Positions 24,501 to 36,136 of a DNA stretch of 64,000 nucleotides are shown here, piece by piece (position 1 is the first letter of the stretch; each line of letters begins with the position of its first letter). The notes beneath the pieces were generated by a model, which was not told the DNA's origin, did no database searches, and worked only from the letters and a program-made list of their open reading frames with translations. Position numbers and translations under genes: made by a program. This stretch comes from Diploscapter coronatus. Its lineage: Eukaryota > Nematoda > Chromadorea > Rhabditida > Rhabditidae. The DNA is taken from contig OZ038423.1 in the NCBI GenBank assembly GCA_964036155.1, forward strand, positions 22,087,249-22,151,248, written 5' to 3'.

Positions 24501-25127
24501 AATCCGACCCACCGAAGGCAAAACAGCTGCCAAGGTGAAAAAGGAACGCAAGTCGTCCGAATCCAATCAGAAATACACTGGAAGTGCGGAGAAATTGACG
24601 AAAAAGGTAATTTTCTCCCATAAAATCACGTTTCATGAAAACGTTTCTTCATAACGAGAAAAATTGACAATAATTTTATTAACTAAAAGGATGTTAAAAT
24701 AATGCCAATTCAGGGAATTTTGATGGATATCGCTGGTTACGCAACCCCGAAATCGATGAGCAAACTGAACGTGGAAATCTCGTCGACAGGCAAGAAGGGC
24801 GTCTACAGCATCGCCCTCATCGACGGAAAGGAAAATTTCAAAAACGTCACTCTCGATTTTCAGGTTAGAGCATTTGTTGAAATGAAAAGAACTCAGACGA
24901 GAGATTGAAACTGTTTCAATCGTGCAATAATATGGTTTTTTTTCTGAAGCTTATCAAGTTCATTTTGCATTTAATTGAAAATTTTCAATGTACGTCAAAT
25001 CATTGCATTTCAGGATCTGCTTCGCGCGGATTACTCTGAAGAAGACAGGCTAGTGGTTGGAGAGACTGTCTCTCTGAACGTGCCCAACGCCATCGAGTTC
25101 TTCAACAAGAAGTTCCACAACATCTAG
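15561..25127 (+). CDS. IQGAP: IQGAP-family Ras GTPase-activating-like scaffold protein
   Basis: Roughly 32 exons encode about 1,430 residues. The N-terminus is a calponin-homology domain (about residues 40-175) with KAYEYLCRLLEVRTWLID, DFRNGVILARLGNSF and IFIPETADVYEGRNMKTVF, closely following the IQGAP pattern. A long helical central part follows. Near residue 670 one clear IQ motif, KIQTSYRKYRHNK (exon about 20320-20425), should bind calmodulin or myosin light chain. The RasGAP-related domain spans exons from about 21195 to 23410 (LLTELLMRDVEK, YYSHLLTNEKTLSKLA). A charged linker comes next, and the RasGAP C-terminal domain ends YTGSAEKLTKKGILMDI ... FFNKKFHNI. Known IQGAPs bind Cdc42/Rac and actin at the cortex and lack GAP activity. 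The C. elegans member is PES-7. The ATG at 15561 directly follows a TTTCAG acceptor. I see no WW domain and only one convincing IQ motif. Confidence 0.93.
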
Positions 25128-25862
25128 GCACTAGAAAGACACGAAATGTCGTACTCGCTTTACTAAATCATCTCAAAAATTATTTTTTTATTTCGAGTTC
25201 ACCCACCTTTTTCAATAACTGCACTATTTAGAAACAAATGGGTGAACTTTCAAAAAGTTTTATCTTTATCTTTAGCATGGAAAAATATTTATCTCGAAAA
25301 TTGCCTAGAATCCTAATTTTATTCAGTTGCTATATTTCCTTACTTAACTAATTCCCCCATATATACCGGTAAAATTAGCTTATCTATGCAAAAGTCAGTC
25401 TTCAAATATGCAATATGTTTCAGGCACTTGTGAAATCATTTATTTCGAAGTTTTTTCTATAGATACCTCACAGGGGTCTGAGTTTGCCGTGTAAGTATCA
25501 AAAATCATTTATCTGACGGTGAATATTATCGACTTTCAAAGACGAAACTGTAATTTTTCCTGGCATTTTACGTGTCGTTTGAAGATTCTCTCATTTCTTT
25601 TAGCCCCACCCACTTTTCTTCGTGAACATTGCGAAATTTTCAAACGACTTGCATTTTCAATTTTCATTTTCGTTTCGTTTTATTTTTCATTTCAATCGCA
25701 GAGTTTCTCAGGTGCGATTTTTTAAATAAAAATTTCAGTTTATATTCTTGAAAAACCTAATTTGTTCAGTATCAAGTGAATAACTTTGTGAAAACAACAA
25801 TTTTTAGTTCGTTGTTCATGATTTTCGACGTCCTTTTGAAAATTTTTGAATCTTTTTAGAAG
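25128..25862 (+). other. IQGAP 3' UTR and RPAP1 upstream region
   Basis: 735 AT-rich bases without coding character. T-rich runs at about 25555-25740 precede an acceptor TTTTTAG three bases before the RPAP1 ATG. The spacing is wider than in a typical nematode operon. Confidence 0.4.
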
Positions 25863-28800
25863 ATGGCCTCGCTCATGAACCGGCCAAAATCTGGAGAAAC
25901 CGAGGACGATCTGCTCAAGCAGCAGGCAGATTTCAATGCCAGGCAGGATAAGGTGGTTTAAAATTTGTTTATTTTGACAAAAATGTCCCAAATTCAACGA
26001 TTTTGGAACACGAAAATATAAATCTGCCTTGCTCGGTGGATGCGGGTACTTTTGAAGAAGTCTGGAATAAAGAATAGTTCTACAATACTCTTCTTTTTTT
26101 ATTTATTTATTTTTATTTTTCAGCCTTCCGTAACGATCCACAAAGTGCAGAGAAAATCGGCCGAATTGACGGGGAAAGAACCGGACAACCCCGTCCAAGA
26201 AACATCTCAAAATGTTCAGGTAAGTTATTTTTTTGTCATTTTATTTTCTGAACTTTAAAATTCAGGAACAGAATCAGAAGCCGGTCAAAGTTCTGGACCC
26301 GGAAAAGGTGCAGAAGGGCGCTCGATTCGCGTTGAATTTGGAAGATATTCAGGAGGAATTGGACACCGTCCGCATGTTCGCTGTTCAGGTAAATCTTCTG
26401 GTGGAAGCTTCATAAAAATCGAACTTTTCTAAAAATTAAGAAAGAAATACCTTCTCCCGAAAGATTTTCCAATAATTTTCTCAAAATCATCTTAATCTTG
26501 TCCAAATTAAAAATTTTTCTTTGAAAGATAAGGTTGTTTTTGGATTTTATCCTGTTATGTTTCTGAAAATCGATACTTCAGGAGAAGAACACGGACTATT
26601 TGACGTCGGTGAAAAGCAGCGATTTACCCGATTCGTCTAGGAAACTCGAATTCTCCCGCTCTGATGGATTCCCAGGTTCATTTTTTATTTCTCTTGAAAT
26701 CTACCGTTGTTTATTCAGAAGTCCTGGATCTTTCCCCTTATTTCGACAAAAATCTGCCCGAAACGGAAAGACGCAAGGCGACGAAAAGAAAGAGCTTCTT
26801 CGCTGCTGAATTCGATCGGTTGCGGGGCAAAATTGGTTCGTTTTTCCTTTGAATTTTTAAAATTTATATATAGGAATTCCAATTACTGCATAAGTTTGGC
26901 ACAATTTATTTTGTAAATTTTCTGTATGAAAATTAGCATTCATTCGGAAGTTATGGCATTCTTTGTGTGAAATATTTGAAAAATTCATCTCTTTTCAACT
27001 CTGAAAAATCATTGAAAACTTGTCAAGTTTATTTGCAATTTCCAAGAAAAAACATGATAAAATGTTTTTTCACGAAAGGAATAATTTTTACAATTTTCAG
27101 AGGAATCGCTGGTTTGTGATCGGGAAGATGACGGCAGTGAGATGGCATCGACTTCGACGAGTTGGCCGGACGATTTCCGAGTGGAAAATGACAAGTATCT
27201 GTCCAATCTGAGCAAGGAGAAAATCGAGGAAATGCAGCTGGAAATCAAGGAGCGACTCGGTCAGTTGCTTTTATCCTTTATTTGCAAGATTTACTGACTT
27301 GCTCATAGACCTAAAGTGTGTGATCCTCATTAATCTCATGCGATCTAACCCTTGTAATATTCCCTTAACATTTTTTGGATGCGAAGCAATTCCCCCACAA
27401 TGTTTAAAAGCCGCGCCAATTCCTCCCATTTGCTCTCTCAAGGAAGGACCTTCCCAAAAATGCGAATGGGGGAAATTGTCTCACTTTTTTATATCTAGCC
27501 AAAAATTTAAAAAAAAAAAAAGATACGCTGACAGATAAAGTCATAAACAAAATGCGATTTGGGTGCGCGACCTACCCTCCAGTTATTTTCGCCCGACGAA
27601 AGTGCTCCCTAAATCTATTAGTTCTTGAAAATTTGTGGGTCTTGAGATTTTTATTCTTCAAACTCAGATAAGATATTTTAGAATACGATCTCTTAAGAGA
27701 AACAGTTTCCTGAAAAGTACGATTTCGAAATACGAAAACTCAGAAAGAAAAAGACATAAATATGAGGTATTAATCTTCAGATCCGAAGACAATCCAATTT
27801 CTACTGGAGAAGCGCAAGCGAATCGAGCAAAGCGGTCAGAGTACGGAGCCTGTGAAAAGTATTTTTTTTTTTTTAAATTTTTATTGAAGAAAAACATTTC
27901 TTTCAGTTTCCAAATTTAAACGGCAGAAATTGGAGACACAAAATTTGGAGAAACAGGTCGAGGCAACTAAGAATGAGTCTCAGAAACTGGTTCAATTCAA
28001 AGGTAAATCTTCATATTTAAACAAATTTTGTCTTCTCTGTTTTTAATCAAAATCTGGCCCTGGCTCTCATTTTCTCGTTTCTCTTGATTCCAACTCTATC
28101 CTCTTGAGACTAATTGTGCCAAAAACTATTGCAAAGAGTTTCCAAACGATTTTTCTAAACCCAATGTACTATCACTACGCTATAGTCACTTTACTTTGTT
28201 CGACGTCTAAAGCTAGATGCGTTAAGGAAAGGAAGGACGAAAGAATGTTTGAAAGTGAGAAAGCGTATGAGAAGCTGGAAAATTGGAAGCCAGGACCAGA
28301 TTTGGATGAAAAACGGTATTTAATGGCTCTTCCTAAAAATAATATATCGTCTTTTTTCTTTCCCTAAAATTGAAAGGAAAAATTAGCAGTCAGGATTTTG
28401 AAAATTCGAATTCTTTGTAAAGACTATTATATTTTTGAGAAGATGAAATCCCCAAAGAAGAGCCGTCTTCGAACGAAGTCGTTGCTGAGATGATCAAGCA
28501 GCTGGAAGTGCTCGACGAGTTCGGCGACCGGACAGATCTGGATAAGTACAACAGGCTCGCTACGGTAAGAATTTAGATGTTTTAGAATTGAAGAAAATGG
28601 CTTTTCGTAAAGTTGTTTTTTTCACCTTCACTACCAAAATTTTTCCTTCTTTCCTCAAATTTTTTCTCTAATTTTCCATAAAGTCGAAAATCATGCTTTG
28701 TTGTAAAATGATAAAAACATAAACATTTCTCTAGAGACTTTATTTCATAATTTCGGAAATTTCTAAAATCAAAACTCTCAATTCGACTTTCATTTGAACT

Positions 28801-31158
28801 TCCAGGACGCCTATCAAATGGACATCGCATCCAAAGTGCTTCGCGGAATCGTTCCTCGCCAACTCCAAAATGCGGTCAAACTTTTCGACTCTTGCAAATT
28901 CCCGCTTAATGGGTAACATTATCTTTGTCTGAGAATTAAACTATTCATCTTTCAGGAAGCCCTCTTCCGATCCGATCATTGAAATGGCTCGGTCCAAAAT
29001 CGACGAGATCAAACTGCTCTATTTGGAGGATATGTAAGGATTTTTAAGAATTGAAGAAGAAATAAAACTGGAAAATTTAAAAGGAGAATAGGATAATTTT
29101 AAAGAAATTGGAAAATCTTGAGGATGAAATAAAATTTGTAAGATGAAATGGGAAAATTTTGAAAGATACATTTTACATTTTAGTCAAATGGAAAACGGAA
29201 GCATCGTACAGACATTCGCGAAGGGATTCAACCCACTCGTTGATGGCGCCTGGACTTTAGTTCCGATCAGGAAAGTCGTCGATGCAATTGATGCAAGGCA
29301 GGGGTATGAAGAATCGAATTTTTGACTTTCTTTTCAAATTTTCAACTTGAAGTTCGGCATTCTTTGTAGGAAATTTTTCTGCATAAATTTAGACAATGAA
29401 GCATTGATATAGACTGAAATTTATGAGATTTGTTGTTCAAAATGACTTTCCAGGCAAGTGACCTCGGATGATGTAGAGATCGTGCGACTTGCCCTGCTAT
29501 TCACCTACCTGCTGTTCGACGAAAGGAAGACGGCGTTCTACGCGTTCGCTGACCCACCAGAGATCTATGTCCGACTCGCTGAAGTCTTTGTTATCGGTGA
29601 GTTTTTCATTGATCGTGAAAATGCATTATTATTATTCTAGAAATATTTCATAAATTTTATGAAGATCAGTTTTAGGTTTTAGAAAATCTGAAGGAATAAA
29701 ACTTGGAACAGTAAAATGCTATTTTAGGCTCGGAAATTCTCGAGGATGACGTCATCATTCACTGCGCCCATAAACTGACGATTCTCTATTTGCAAAAGGT
29801 TAGAGAAATCAATTTTTCTTTATAAATGAAACAAATTTCAGGCAGCTATCGAGGGTCGTCTTGCGCTGCGAATGACCACGAAAATCGCCGGCTTGGATGC
29901 GTTCATGCCTTTGTAAGTATTCATAAGATAAGATTTTTCAATGAAAAAACGGAGCAGACCATTTCAAAGTTCATTATTTTTAGACCTCGAAAGTTAACTT
30001 TATTTTTTAAACCCCTGAATTGGCGATAAAACTTATTTTCAGTTACGAAGACCTGCTGAAGAAATACGAAGAGTACTCCTTCGGCAATGTGCTTTTCGCG
30101 AAAATTCTCCTCATCGGTGCCTACCTCAATTCGGCTACTTCTGATGGGTGAGGATCATCTTTTTACCATAAATAATTGAAGAAGTTTGAAATAATCCACT
30201 ACTTTAACATGTTCTGAAAAATGATATTTACGAAGGAAAAAAGCTTCTTTTTCAGTCTGGAAATGAAACTTGCGATTTGGTCGCCGAGGCGCAACGTCGC
30301 CCGCCAGCTGACTATCACCACAGATCAGGCGGTCAGTTTTTCCTTCTTTCTTCTTGCCCTACACTTTTTTATGATAAGAATAGGAGAAATAGGACAAGAT
30401 AAGGCTTATCGCTTTTTCGGATGTGTGTGTCTTTATCCCAAATATGAGCACATTTCACTGAAACAAGAAAATAAGAAAAATTGTCACGAAGAATGATTAC
30501 CTTGGTCCAAAACACGAACTTCTTTTTCTTCTCTCGACTCTTACTAATTTTCTTCCCTAAAATCGAAAACATAAAAGAGGCTTTCAGTGAAATTCTTGAA
30601 TTATTTTCAGTCAGACCTTCTGCAAGAAATCTGCAAACAGTCGTGCGATCGCGTCAAATCCTTGGAAGAGCAATATTACGTGCAGTACTTCCAGCTGCTG
30701 TCTTTCTACGCCATCGCCCTCAAGGATGAAAAGGTGACGATTTTTGACAGTTAGTTCAGCAAAAATTATTATCTGAAAAAATCATTATTTCTTTCTGAGC
30801 ATTGTTATTACTTTCTGTGACTGAAATTTAGTCCAATACCAACCTTGACTTTTTCATAAAGATTTTCAACTCACCAAATTTTTCTTCCGACTCAAAGACT
30901 TTTAAAAAAAATAATGAATTTAGGTGACGAAATCTCGCAACGAGTTGATATTCGACTTGGCGAGTGCAGAGCTGAATGCATTCATCGACAGACACAAAAC
31001 GGTAAATTGCTTTATTTCAATAAATTAGCATCAATAATTTACGAGGTAGCAATTTTTGAAAATTTTAGGAACAACATGAAGAAAACACTGAAAAATTCAA
31101 CCTAATGAGACAAATCGTCAAGCTTACGGAAGATATCTTGAAGAAGATCAATACCTAA
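25863..31158 (+). CDS. RPAP1: RNA polymerase II-associated protein 1 (RPAP1-like)
   Basis: About 20 exons starting MASLMNRPKSGETEDDLL and ending at TAA 31156-31158, roughly 650-700 residues. The assignment rests on two regions. The N-terminal part has DGFPEVLDLSPYF (about 26665-26750) and a helix SNLSKEKIEEMQLEIKERL spliced to DPKTIQFLLEKRKR (27200-27820); this is the RPAP1_N signature, which in human reads with the same spacing. The C-terminal region has VLDEFGDRTDLDKYNRLA (28520-28565). After that comes a helical-repeat C-terminus, including AAIEGRLALRMT and SDLLQEICKQ. Known RPAP1 links RNA polymerase II to its cytoplasmic assembly machinery. The C-terminal half is diverged and its exon borders are less certain than in the neighbours. 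A pol II subunit gene, rpb-11, lies only 3.8 kb away. Confidence 0.8.
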
Positions 31159-31199
31159 GATCGATAGAATTGTTGCTGGCTTTCTACAAGTTGAATAGA

Positions 31200-31205
31200 A
31201 ATAAA
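31200..31205 (+). terminator. Poly(A) signal of RPAP1
   Basis: AATAAA, 42 bases after the RPAP1 stop codon. Confidence 0.7.
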
Positions 31206-31320
31206 ACGGGTTTTTTCTAGTATTACTCTAAATATTCTTGAAAGATGAGTAAGATTCAAAGGACTGACCGGTCATTAGAAATCTTAAGACAATTCAGTTA
31301 AATTTCAAAGAAGACAAATA

Positions 31321-31664
31321 TTATTTAGTGTAAAGACATGCTCCTGCTATGTAAGGTTCATCAGTTTCCATGCAACTATATGCATAAGGCAAATCGTTAG
31401 CAGTTAACGGCACGTTTACAGCACATTCTGACCCGTCTGGTCCGTCAATTAGAACAAATCCATAGAATGACGGCGACGACGCGTCCGGAAATGCTAAATG
31501 AACATCGCAAAATGTGGTCGTCGGTTCGTTGTTCATAAGGACTACTGCCTGAAGATTGTAATCGTTTGGATTGGTGCCACCTCACGCTGCAGCACCCCAT
31601 TCGTCCAATCAGTCCCGTTCAGCGAAAATGGCTTACACATCGAACACATTGCTAAAATATGCAT
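31321..31664 (-). CDS. Small hypothetical protein, about 95 residues
   Basis: Not recognised. The main exon (31321-31580) encodes an open, exon-like segment with MNNEPTTTFCDVHLAFPD, FVLIDGPDGSECAV and the terminal ACLYTK. A GTAAGC donor after 31637 allows a short first exon with an ATG at 31664 (MHILAMCSM). Its single left-over base completes a Cys codon with the first two bases of the main exon, and the intron is 56 bp. The acceptor used (GTGAG) is not of the TTTCAG type, which weakens the model. Otherwise translation could start at 31536. An upstream TTTTTCAG acceptor and a GTACGTAA donor hint at a 5' UTR exon, with a CTCTGCGC-type box farther upstream. Confidence 0.45.
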
Positions 31665-31798
31665 GCGTTGGAATCTATTGCTTCAGTCAAATGAAGTGAA
31701 AGTTCGTGTGCTGAAAAATAGCGAGAAAAAGCGAAAGACAAAAAATTACGTACCACTCTTTCCATTGTCCCCCGCTGACTTTCTCTGGCACTGCCTCC

Positions 31799-31806
31799 CT
31801 CTGCGC
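31799..31806 (-). promoter_or_regulatory. CTCTGCGC / GCGCAGAG box
   Basis: On the minus strand this reads GCGCAGAG, followed by a purine-rich run and then a GTACGTAA donor. It is a plausible promoter element for the small minus-strand gene whose ATG lies about 135 bases downstream. The same word family recurs in islands near 12.37, 44.7, 45.67, 47.51 and 50.42 kb. Confidence 0.4.
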
Positions 31807-32089
31807 ATAGTCGTGATGCGCAATATACGCTCACTTCTCACAAGGCGCTCTTTAAGAGATGTTCCACAAAATAATCGAACTTTAGCTTAGCTTGAACTGA
31901 ACTTCCAGACAGTTCAAACCTCAGTTCGTACACCCTGATTAAGAGGAATATTTATTTCAGTTGCAATTTTCCCTCGTCACTTTTGGATGTCTTCGAGAGT
32001 TGTCTGTATCATGTGCATTCAAATTAATTATTGCTTCACATTTTATTGATTATAAATAAAATTCTATATGAAATCTGAGATTGTTATAG
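31807..32089. other. Short intergenic stretch with the Kelch gene's 3' end
   Basis: No exon was seen. On the minus strand an AATAAA hexamer (32042-32047) follows the Kelch stop by about 43 bases. Confidence 0.5.
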
Positions 32090-33385
32090 TCAAGCGTTAT
32101 TTAATTTTAATTCCCCGACTTCCCGCCATTTATTCGTTTGCGGGTCGTATTCCTCGATTGAATTTAAAAAATTTTTATAGCCTTTTTGATATCTAAATTA
32201 GCAAATATTTCATATAAAGATATGCAAAATCTCAGCCTCACCCTCCGTGAATTGAGTATATTATTTCTGGCTCTCCTCCGATTACATACAATTTCTCATT
32301 AGCGATAATAAGCGAATGACCGTATCTTTTATAATTCATGTCAGCGATTCGAGAAATTCGACTGCCAACTGGAGCTGAGGGGTCGAAACACAGGCAAGAT
32401 TTGAATGCTTCATCCCTAAATATATAATGATACAGTATTTATCATACAAAATTAATGACCTCGATCCCCCAGTTATGTAAATTTTTCCATTTAGCGATGC
32501 AACTCCGAATGAACTTCGTCTTTCTGGAAGCTCTCCAATTTCAACCCATTCCCGTTCATCGTCTGATAGTCGATATATCTTATTACTATTATATCTATCA
32601 ATAACTGAATATCCATAATTACGATAATGAATATGCTATAATGTGACCGTATAAAATTCCATCGCATGTTATTGCTTGACCCCAATTAATTGGAAGAGTA
32701 AAAGCAGGTCCTGTTTGCCATTGTCCATCTATTAAAACCTGAATAAATTATTTCATGGACTTTCATTCGATCTTCTTACATCAACTCGATTCGTATCTCC
32801 CCTTGTTTTAGAATCCACTCCACCCAAATAATACAGTTTGTTTTTGAAATAAGCGACAGATGCACCATTACGCCATTCAGGAGGATCTGGACCTGCAGAG
32901 AATGCAATAAAACTAAACCAATCTATTGGCTATTTGTAAAGTAACCTCTAGTGATTTGTCGAGTATTCAGATCGAAAATTTCAAACGCTTTGTTATAAGA
33001 ACTAATTGTAAAAATCTAAATTATAAAAATTTGCAATGCCAAATAAAATAATCTACCTTATCTTTCGTAGTTGCTACTTCATATGTTAACAAATAATTAG
33101 TAAAGTTCCCAATCTGCTCAACAGAATTAGTATGCGAATCAAACAGACAAATTCTTCCTTCCCAATTTCCGCCGTTTCCATAACCCACTAAATACTAAAG
33201 TTAATTATCGCTCATACAAGAAATATCTTCCTACGATAGAATAAAATGTTCCTCTCGAGTGCCATCGGCAGATGTTTGATTATTTGCATCGTTCGATTGT
33301 TGGTCCAGGCCAACTGTTCCAGCTCTTTGGATTCGGCATATTGGCAGATCAACAATATAATTGTGATTTGTAGATTGGCTAACAT
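32090..33385 (-). CDS. Secreted Kelch-repeat beta-propeller protein
   Basis: Eight exons join without a phase conflict: 33218-33385, 33057-33194, 32946-33015, 32780-32892, 32648-32738, 32460-32604, 32242-32415 and 32090-32192 (TGA). They give 333 residues. [19 protein letters not shown] is a signal peptide. The rest is a Kelch propeller with double-glycine strands and their usual Tyr/Trp partners: [29 protein letters not shown], and the closing [18 protein letters not shown]. There is no BTB, BACK or F-box part and no transmembrane segment, so this is a free-standing extracellular or lumenal propeller rather than a cullin adaptor. The introns are tiny (43-60 bp). Third codon positions are markedly A/T-rich compared with flanking rpb-11 and COG6. 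The partner is unknown. Confidence 0.88.
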
Positions 33386-34455
33386 GTTCGTTAAGAGGCC
33401 TAAACTATCACCATAGTATTATTTCAAAATGGAAATAGTAAACGAGTATATTTACTGCAATCACGGTCTATCACGAAGTGCATAGGTGTGAGTTTACTTT
33501 AACCTTTCTCGCCTTCCCCATCGCACGCTGCTGAGCAAGAAAGAAAAGTGATAAAGAACAATGAAAAGAAAATGATTGTTTTGAAATAAAATAAGATTTA
33601 TTAGAGCAACTAACAGTAATTGAAATTGATAATGATAAGTATTGGTTTTCAATAATAATAATCATGGAAGGACAAAGAAATGTTTATTTGCAACATTTTA
33701 TAAGACTTCCTTTATGTTAAGAGGATCTTCAAATTCATTCCAAAAGAATTTCACCGATGATTTAGTGTTTCCAATAAAATTGAATTGATTTCAAATTAAA
33801 ATACTATATTTCTGGAAATAAATATTTTCAAACTCGAAAAATGCTACAAAAGAGATCCAACTAACCGTCGATATTTATAATGAAATTTTCTTTTAAAGAT
33901 ATTTTGCAAGTGTAATTGCCTGTATTTTTTAATATTCAGAAATAAAAAGTCAACTATTCGAAAAACTACCGTATAACTAAACAACTAGAACAAAATTGTA
34001 ATATCGATACTTATAATTTTCCAATATATCACACGATTCCCTCCTTTAACGAAGAAAAGACACGCCCCTTTTATCGTCATAAGTATTCAAAATAAAAAGT
34101 TATCCGTGGCGGGTTTGGTCTAGAAAAAGCGAAATAGTATGTGATGTGACGTTTTTATTTCTCTGCAGCCACTTTTTATCCCCTCTTGCTCTAACATAGG
34201 AATACTAACCGGAAAAGTGAGATCAGAGGAAAAGAAAAGGGAATTGATCTAAAAACGCCTACGATATAGGCGTTGTCTCTCGTCCAGATTTTTGCAATTT
34301 GCCCGCGCAAAGGAGGACGCTCGATAATGGAGGGAATCGAGTGATCGAGTGGAGTCTATAAAAGGGTCGTTTTCGTTTCGACAAATATTGACCCTTCGTC
34401 GTGTGTTTGATCTTCGAGTGAGCTAATAAGCAAAGAAATTGAGATAATGTAATTC
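33386..34455. other. Intergenic region, no gene seen
   Basis: AT-rich DNA upstream of the Kelch gene. Minus-strand ORFs (33471-33665 and 34259-34516) lack motifs and splice context. A TATAAAAG sequence at about 34357 lies roughly 100 bases upstream of the hairpin on the plus strand and could serve as its TATA-like element. Confidence 0.4.
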
Positions 34456-34559
34456 TAGGCTGATACCAAAGTCCCTGTCTCGTCTCGACCTCATCAAATT
34501 TCACAGTTCGAGTCAACTAGTAGACCTGAGGTCGAGACAAGGGCTTTGACATCAGCCCT
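34456..34559 (+). ncRNA. Candidate miRNA-like hairpin
   Basis: An imperfect inverted repeat. The 5' arm at about 34458-34494 (GGCTGATACCAAAGTCCCTG and on) pairs with the 3' arm at about 34525-34557 (GAGGTCGAGACAAGGGCTTT, then GACATCAGCC). Paired blocks are GGCTGAT/ATCAGCC, AAAG/CTTT, then about ten pairs with one mismatch, and ACCTCA/TGAGGT. A 5-base TCTCG bulge comes from a tandem copy in the 5' arm. The loop is about 31 bases. Length, mismatches and bulge fit a pre-miRNA rather than a transposon palindrome or tRNA. It lies alone in an intergenic region. Strand is a guess, because the minus-strand transcript would fold too. Confidence 0.45.
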
Positions 34560-34923
34560 GTGTCCACGAGCACTTCGGGCTAAATGGCGACTGGCCTGGG
34601 ACGATTCGAGAGTGGCGATGATCGATAAACTCCTTCAAGAATAGAAAATGCTGACGAATGCAAATTTGAAAAATTGATAATTTCTGGGAGATTCATGCAG
34701 CCTTGAAATCAAGCTCTTCATGAGAATAAAAATTGAAGCTTTATCAAAAATCGTGAATTTATTTTGAAAACTGCAAAAAGCAGACAGGAACAATGAATAA
34801 AGTACAAAATACCCGGAATCAGAGTGGATTTTCAAGCAGGATTCCCAAATCGAGTGTCAGATTCAGGAGTTGAAAGTTGGAAATTCTGCTTACGAAACAA
34901 AAACGATCGATGGAATTTCGAGT
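34560..34923. other. rpb-11 3' flank
   Basis: No coding exon. Minus-strand AATAAA-type hexamers (TTTATT on the plus strand, for example 34758-34763) may serve rpb-11. Confidence 0.4.
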
Positions 34924-35782
34924 TCAATATCCTCCCCCTCGGCCTTGCTCGGCATGCTTCTCAACGGCAGCGTCCTGAAAAAGGTAGAATACAAATTATT
35001 TTTCTATTGTATCAAAAATGAAAAAAAATCTTTCATTGAGGAATATGAATTTTAGACGTTATTACACGAGCAGGAAGATGCGTTGATTTTTCATGGAAAG
35101 AAGAAATTTCCGAGAAAGAATATTTTTACGAACCCTGAATCGTTCCTCGAAAAGAGCCAACTCGGAGATGAGGTCGGTGATTGCGTTGTTCAGCACTTCT
35201 ACGGGCGTCGACGAATGGTCCGGCTGGGAAATTTGCCAATTTTAATATATTTAGAAAACTTTCTTTTCGACCCATCTCAAATGAGATTGACCTCAGTTTT
35301 TTTTTGTTCTTATCTTTAGTTAAACATTCTTTTGCAAAATGTTACTTTTTTGTTGAAACAAATTTAAAAAAAATCCAACCTTGACTTGAACTCGGAGGAG
35401 GATTTTGTGCTCGAGCGGGTGCGGATTCTTGTAGCCCGCGAACACCACATTCGGATCCTTTAGCAGCTGACTAAAATTTAAAAATTTATCATGAAAAAGA
35501 AATGTTAAAAAAGCAATGGCTGAAAGAAAATTTTCTTCATGTCTTCAATTTTTACTTTTTCTAAAAGACCTACTTTTTAAGCATATTTCCGAGTGTGTGG
35601 TCTTCCTTGTTGATCGTGAAAATGAAGGCATTCGAAACCTGGAAAATAGACATTTCATTTGTTCAAAAATCAGGAAATTCGAAGAAAAAACTTTGATTTT
35701 GTACCTGTGTGTCCGGCTGGTAAGTGATCTTCTTCTCGCCATCGAATATGAGGAACGACTCGAATGCTGGTGGGGCGTTCAT
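34924..35782 (-). CDS. rpb-11: DNA-directed RNA polymerase II subunit RPB11
   Basis: Five exons in phase: 35705-35782, 35574-35638, 35380-35470, 35134-35223 and 34924-34974 (TGA), giving 124 residues, close to the usual 115-120. [18 protein letters not shown], then [45 protein letters not shown] and [16 protein letters not shown] follow RPB11 (POLR2J) throughout. The protein pairs with RPB3 as an alpha-like heterodimer that nucleates polymerase II assembly. The last exon encodes a short Gly-rich tail (GRGGGY) in place of the usual KDKQEG-type end. The gene diverges from COG6 over a 354-base shared upstream region. Confidence 0.95.
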
Positions 35783-36136
35783 TTTCTGCCTTTTTCTAAA
35801 AATGAAAAAAAGAAAAACGACCAGAAAAGAAAACGGAAATTCGAAAAAGATCGATTTGAAAATAGTTAAAACCGAGTGAAGAAACGAACAAATTGTCAGC
35901 GGAGCGCAGTTGCAGTTTTAAAATTTTGCCAACTTGGTTATTATTTTGCTCGATTTTCAATTTTCTTTATTTTTCTGGACTTGTCCATTATTTCTTCTTC
36001 ACGGTGGTTATGTTCTCGGCTTCAGATGCATCACGATAACGTCGTTTTCGACGTGAATCGCTCCAAAACTTCGTTTTTCGCTTATTTTCATTGTATTTTT
36101 TGTTCTCTTAATTTTTTGTTAAATTTTGGCTCCAGG
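35783..36136. promoter_or_regulatory. Divergent promoter region of rpb-11 and COG6
   Basis: The 354 bases between the two start codons hold no exon. T-rich runs point toward COG6 (36085-36125) and purine-rich runs toward rpb-11 (35800-35885). A shared bidirectional promoter is inferred from layout only. Confidence 0.5.

Noticed and set aside
15561..31158. IQGAP and RPAP1 as an operon
   Set aside because: The 735-base gap is longer than the usual nematode operon spacing, and RPAP1 has its own T-rich upstream DNA; not excluded without trans-splicing data.
31498..31890. 130-codon plus-strand ORF
   Set aside because: Antisense to the small minus-strand gene and its upstream region; no splice or motif support.
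34500..34520. tRNA-like B box (AGTTCGAGTC)
   Set aside because: No A box, no cloverleaf and no acceptor stem; it is the loop of the miRNA-like hairpin.
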